This document shows positions 4,211 to 6,065 of a stretch of 6,065 bases of DNA, one piece after another. Under the pieces are notes generated by a model. It was given only the letters and a program-made list of their open reading frames with translations. It did no database searches and had not been told where the DNA came from. Numbering within the stretch: position 1 is the stretch's first letter; each line of letters starts with the position of its first letter. This DNA is from Clostridia bacterium (GTDB lineage: Bacteria > Bacillota > Clostridia > Oscillospirales > CAG-272): positions 1-6,065 of the forward strand of contig JAFYBI010000220.1 of the NCBI GenBank assembly GCA_017540285.1, in the 5' to 3' direction. Both the position numbers and the translations under genes were made by a program.

Positions 4211-6065
4211 ATGATGGAACTGTTTTACACGAAACCCGCGGAAAAATGGGTCGAGGCGCTTCCGATCGGAAACGGACGGCTCGGCGCGATGATATACGGC
4301 GATCCCGTACGCGAGGAGATCCAGCTCAACGAGGAGACCCTCTGGGACGGGCGTTTCGATCCCGAAGCCGACAATCCCGAGACGCCGGAACACCTCGGCG
4401 AGATCCGCGAGGCGATCTTCGCGGGGGATTGGGCGCGCGGCGAGGAGCTGACGCAGAAATACATGGTCTGCCGCGGGGATGGCAGCGGCCGGGGCCACGG
4501 ACTGAACCTGAACTACGGTTCGTTCCAGACGGCGGGCTCTCTCCGGATCGCGTACCGCGGCGCGGACGGAGGGATCCCCGCGGATTACCGCCGCTCGCTC
4601 GATCTCGAATCGGGCCTCGCGACGGTCTCGTTCACCCGGGACGACAGAAGGATCGTCTCCCGCGTCTTCTCGTCCTTCGCGCGCGGCGTGATCCTGTACG
4701 AGATCACGGTGGACGGGCCCCTTTCGCTCGATCTCTCCTATGAAAACGAGCTCGGGTGCGCGGAATACGCCCCGGACGCGATCACCTTCCGCCATGCGTT
4801 CCCCGACTCCGAGGCATACGCCGTCCTCGCCGCGCTGGAAACCGAGGGCGGGACCTCTTCCGCCGACGCGGACGGGGTGCATCTGAACGGGATCACCCGC
4901 CTGACGGTCCGCCTCGACGTGCGCACGACCTATATCCGTCCCGGCATCGACGGCATGCCGCGCCCCTCGAACGACCCCGACGCGGCCCTCGCGAAAGCCG
5001 AAGCGGCGATCCGGGCGGCGTCCGGCAGCTTCGACACTCTCCTCGGCGAGAGCGCGGCGATCCTTTCCTCCCTGCTCGGACGCGCGAAGATCGCGCTCGA
5101 CTACGCCGATCACACCCCCGACAGCCTCCCGACGGACGAGCGCGTCGAACGCATGCGCGGGGGCAGGGACGACACGGGTCTGCTCCTCACCTACTTCACC
5201 TTCGGACGGTATCTTCTGATCTCGTCCTCGTACAACTGCGTCCTGCCCGCGAACCTGCAGGGCATCTGGAGCGGCGACTACGACACGATCTGGTCGGCGG
5301 ACTACCACATCAACATCAATCTGCAGATGAACTACTGGCTCGCGGAGACCTGCCGCATGCCGGAGCTCACGAAACCCCTCTTCGACTACATCCGCTTCCT
5401 CTCCGCCCACGGACGCCGCACCGCTGAAATCCAGTACCGGGCAGACGGCTGGGTCGCCCACACGATCACGAATCCCTGGGGCTTTACCGCGCCGGGCGAG
5501 GGGGCAAGCTGGGGATCCTTCACCTGCGCGGGCGCGTGGTGCTGCCAGCACATCCGGGAGCGCTATCTCTTCTCCGGCGATCCCGACGTCCTGCGCGAGA
5601 ACTATGACATCCTCCGCGGCGCGTGCGAGTTCTTCCTCGATTTCCTCGTGACCGATCCGCGGACCGGGTATCTCGTCACCTGCCCGTCGAACTCCCCGGA
5701 AAACCGGTTCGTCACCGACACCGGGACCTGGTCGATCTGCGCCGGTCCGACGATGGACAGCGAGATCCTGCGCATGCTCTTCACGACGACGGCGGACGCC
5801 TGCGATCTGCTCCGCATGGACGAAGACTTCGCCGAAGTGCTCCGCGAAACCGCCGCGAAGCTCCCGCCGATCCGGATCGGGAAGCACGGGCAGATCATGG
5901 AGTGGAGCGAGGACTTCGACGAGGCGGAGCCCGGTCACCGGCACATCTCCCACCTCTTCGCGCTGCATCCCGGCGACGAGATCACGAAAGAGGGCACCCC
6001 CGCTCTCTTCGACGCCGCGCGGGTCACGCTCGAAAGACGGCTCGCGGCGGGCGGCGGACGGCATC
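4211..6065 (+). CDS. Glycoside hydrolase family 95 enzyme (alpha-L-fucosidase/galactosidase type), 3' truncated
   Basis: The frame is open from ATG 4211 to the right edge: 618 codons of a family usually about 750-800 residues long. The enzyme should release terminal alpha-L-fucose (often alpha-1,2-linked) or alpha-L-galactose by inversion. The N-terminal beta-sandwich domain (about 5-235) begins with the family signature ALPIGNGRLGAMIYG and IQLNEETLWDG. A helical linker (about 258-305) leads to the (alpha/alpha)6 barrel with YLLISSS, LPANLQGIW (345-353), ADYHININLQMNYW (363-376), CPSNSPENRF and EAEPGHRHISHLF (ending about 583). By comparison with Bifidobacterium AfcA, Asn368 and Asn370 match the asparagine pair that activates water, and Glu497 in SPEN matches the general acid. 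The aspartate of the later QIDGNFG-type motif should lie beyond the window. No signal peptide or anchor is present, so action in the cytoplasm on imported oligosaccharides is likely. Its own promoter and the terminator before it argue against co-transcription with the upstream genes. Fucosidase versus galactosidase cannot be decided here. Confidence 0.92.
   Translation, partial: MMELFYTKPAEKWVEALPIGNGRLGAMIYGDPVREEIQLNEETLWDGRFDPEADNPETPEHLGEIREAIFAGDWARGEELTQKYMVCRGDGSGRGHGLNLNYGSFQTAGSLRIAYRGADGGIPADYRRSLDLESGLATVSFTRDDRRIVSRVFSSFARGVILYEITVDGPLSLDLSYENELGCAEYAPDAITFRHAFPDSEAYAVLAALETEGGTSSADADGVHLNGITRLTVRLDVRTTYIRPGIDGMPRPSNDPDAALAKAEAAIRAASGSFDTLLGESAAILSSLLGRAKIALDYADHTPDSLPTDERVERMRGGRDDTGLLLTYFTFGRYLLISSSYNCVLPANLQGIWSGDYDTIWSADYHININLQMNYWLAETCRMPELTKPLFDYIRFLSAHGRRTAEIQYRADGWVAHTITNPWGFTAPGEGASWGSFTCAGAWCCQHIRERYLFSGDPDVLRENYDILRGACEFFLDFLVTDPRTGYLVTCPSNSPENRFVTDTGTWSICAGPTMDSEILRMLFTTTADACDLLRMDEDFAEVLRETAAKLPPIRIGKHGQIMEWSEDFDEAEPGHRHISHLFALHPGDEITKEGTPALFDAARVTLERRLAAGGGRH

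Noticed and set aside
4129..4743. A plus-strand open frame of 204 codons overlapping the start of the GH95 gene.
   Set aside because: It begins inside the promoter, has no ribosome binding site and yields an Arg/Gly/Pro-rich product, whereas the overlapping frame encodes unmistakable GH95 motifs.
1334..6064. A 1,576-codon open frame on the minus strand.
   Set aside because: It is the codon-aligned complement of four well-supported plus-strand genes, crosses the terminator and promoter, and its translation is a low-complexity mix rich in Arg, Val, Gly and Ala with no recognisable domain.

Overview
The window looks like a piece of a high-GC, low-hydrogen-sulfide-type gut or rumen member of the Clostridia (Oscillospiraceae/Christensenellales-like), although the exact taxon cannot be fixed from sequence alone. 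The reasons are consensus AGGAGG ribosome binding sites, GC-rich third codon positions, tightly packed co-directional genes, and protein families known mainly from Firmicutes. All genes lie on the + strand. Both end genes are cut by the window edges.

Region 1 (1-4073) is a five-gene run that reads as one transcription unit ending in a clear intrinsic terminator. Its members are: the zinc-ribbon tail of an SPFH/YdjI-like protein (1-287); an unrecognised predicted lipoprotein with a duplicated internal domain (378-1292); a TFIIB-type zinc-ribbon membrane protein like YdjG of Bacillus subtilis (1325-2455); a secreted or membrane-anchored TPM-domain protein like YdjH (2471-3310); and a soluble protein that resembles the DUF6935 group (3329-4027). 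In B. subtilis, ydjG, ydjH and ydjI sit next to the PspA-family gene ydjF and act with it at the membrane. This window therefore probably carries a variant of that envelope-stress or membrane-scaffold cassette. Here the YdjI-like gene comes first, a lipoprotein gene lies between it and the YdjG-like gene, and a DUF6935-like gene is added at the end. No pspA homologue is visible, but the unit continues upstream of the window.

Region 2 (4074-4210) is a short intergenic space with a near-consensus sigma-A-type promoter (TTGCAA, 17 bp, TAGAAT), a 10-bp palindrome and a 5-bp direct repeat upstream of it, and a good ribosome binding site.

Region 3 (4211-6065) is the first 618 codons of a glycoside hydrolase family 95 enzyme (alpha-L-fucosidase or alpha-L-galactosidase type) without a signal peptide. 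It is likely a cytoplasmic enzyme that trims imported fucosylated or galactosylated glycans. It has its own promoter and looks functionally unrelated to region 1.

No tRNA, rRNA, CRISPR array, insertion sequence or phage gene was seen. The most interesting part is the rearranged YdjGHI-like cassette with its two uncharacterised partners.
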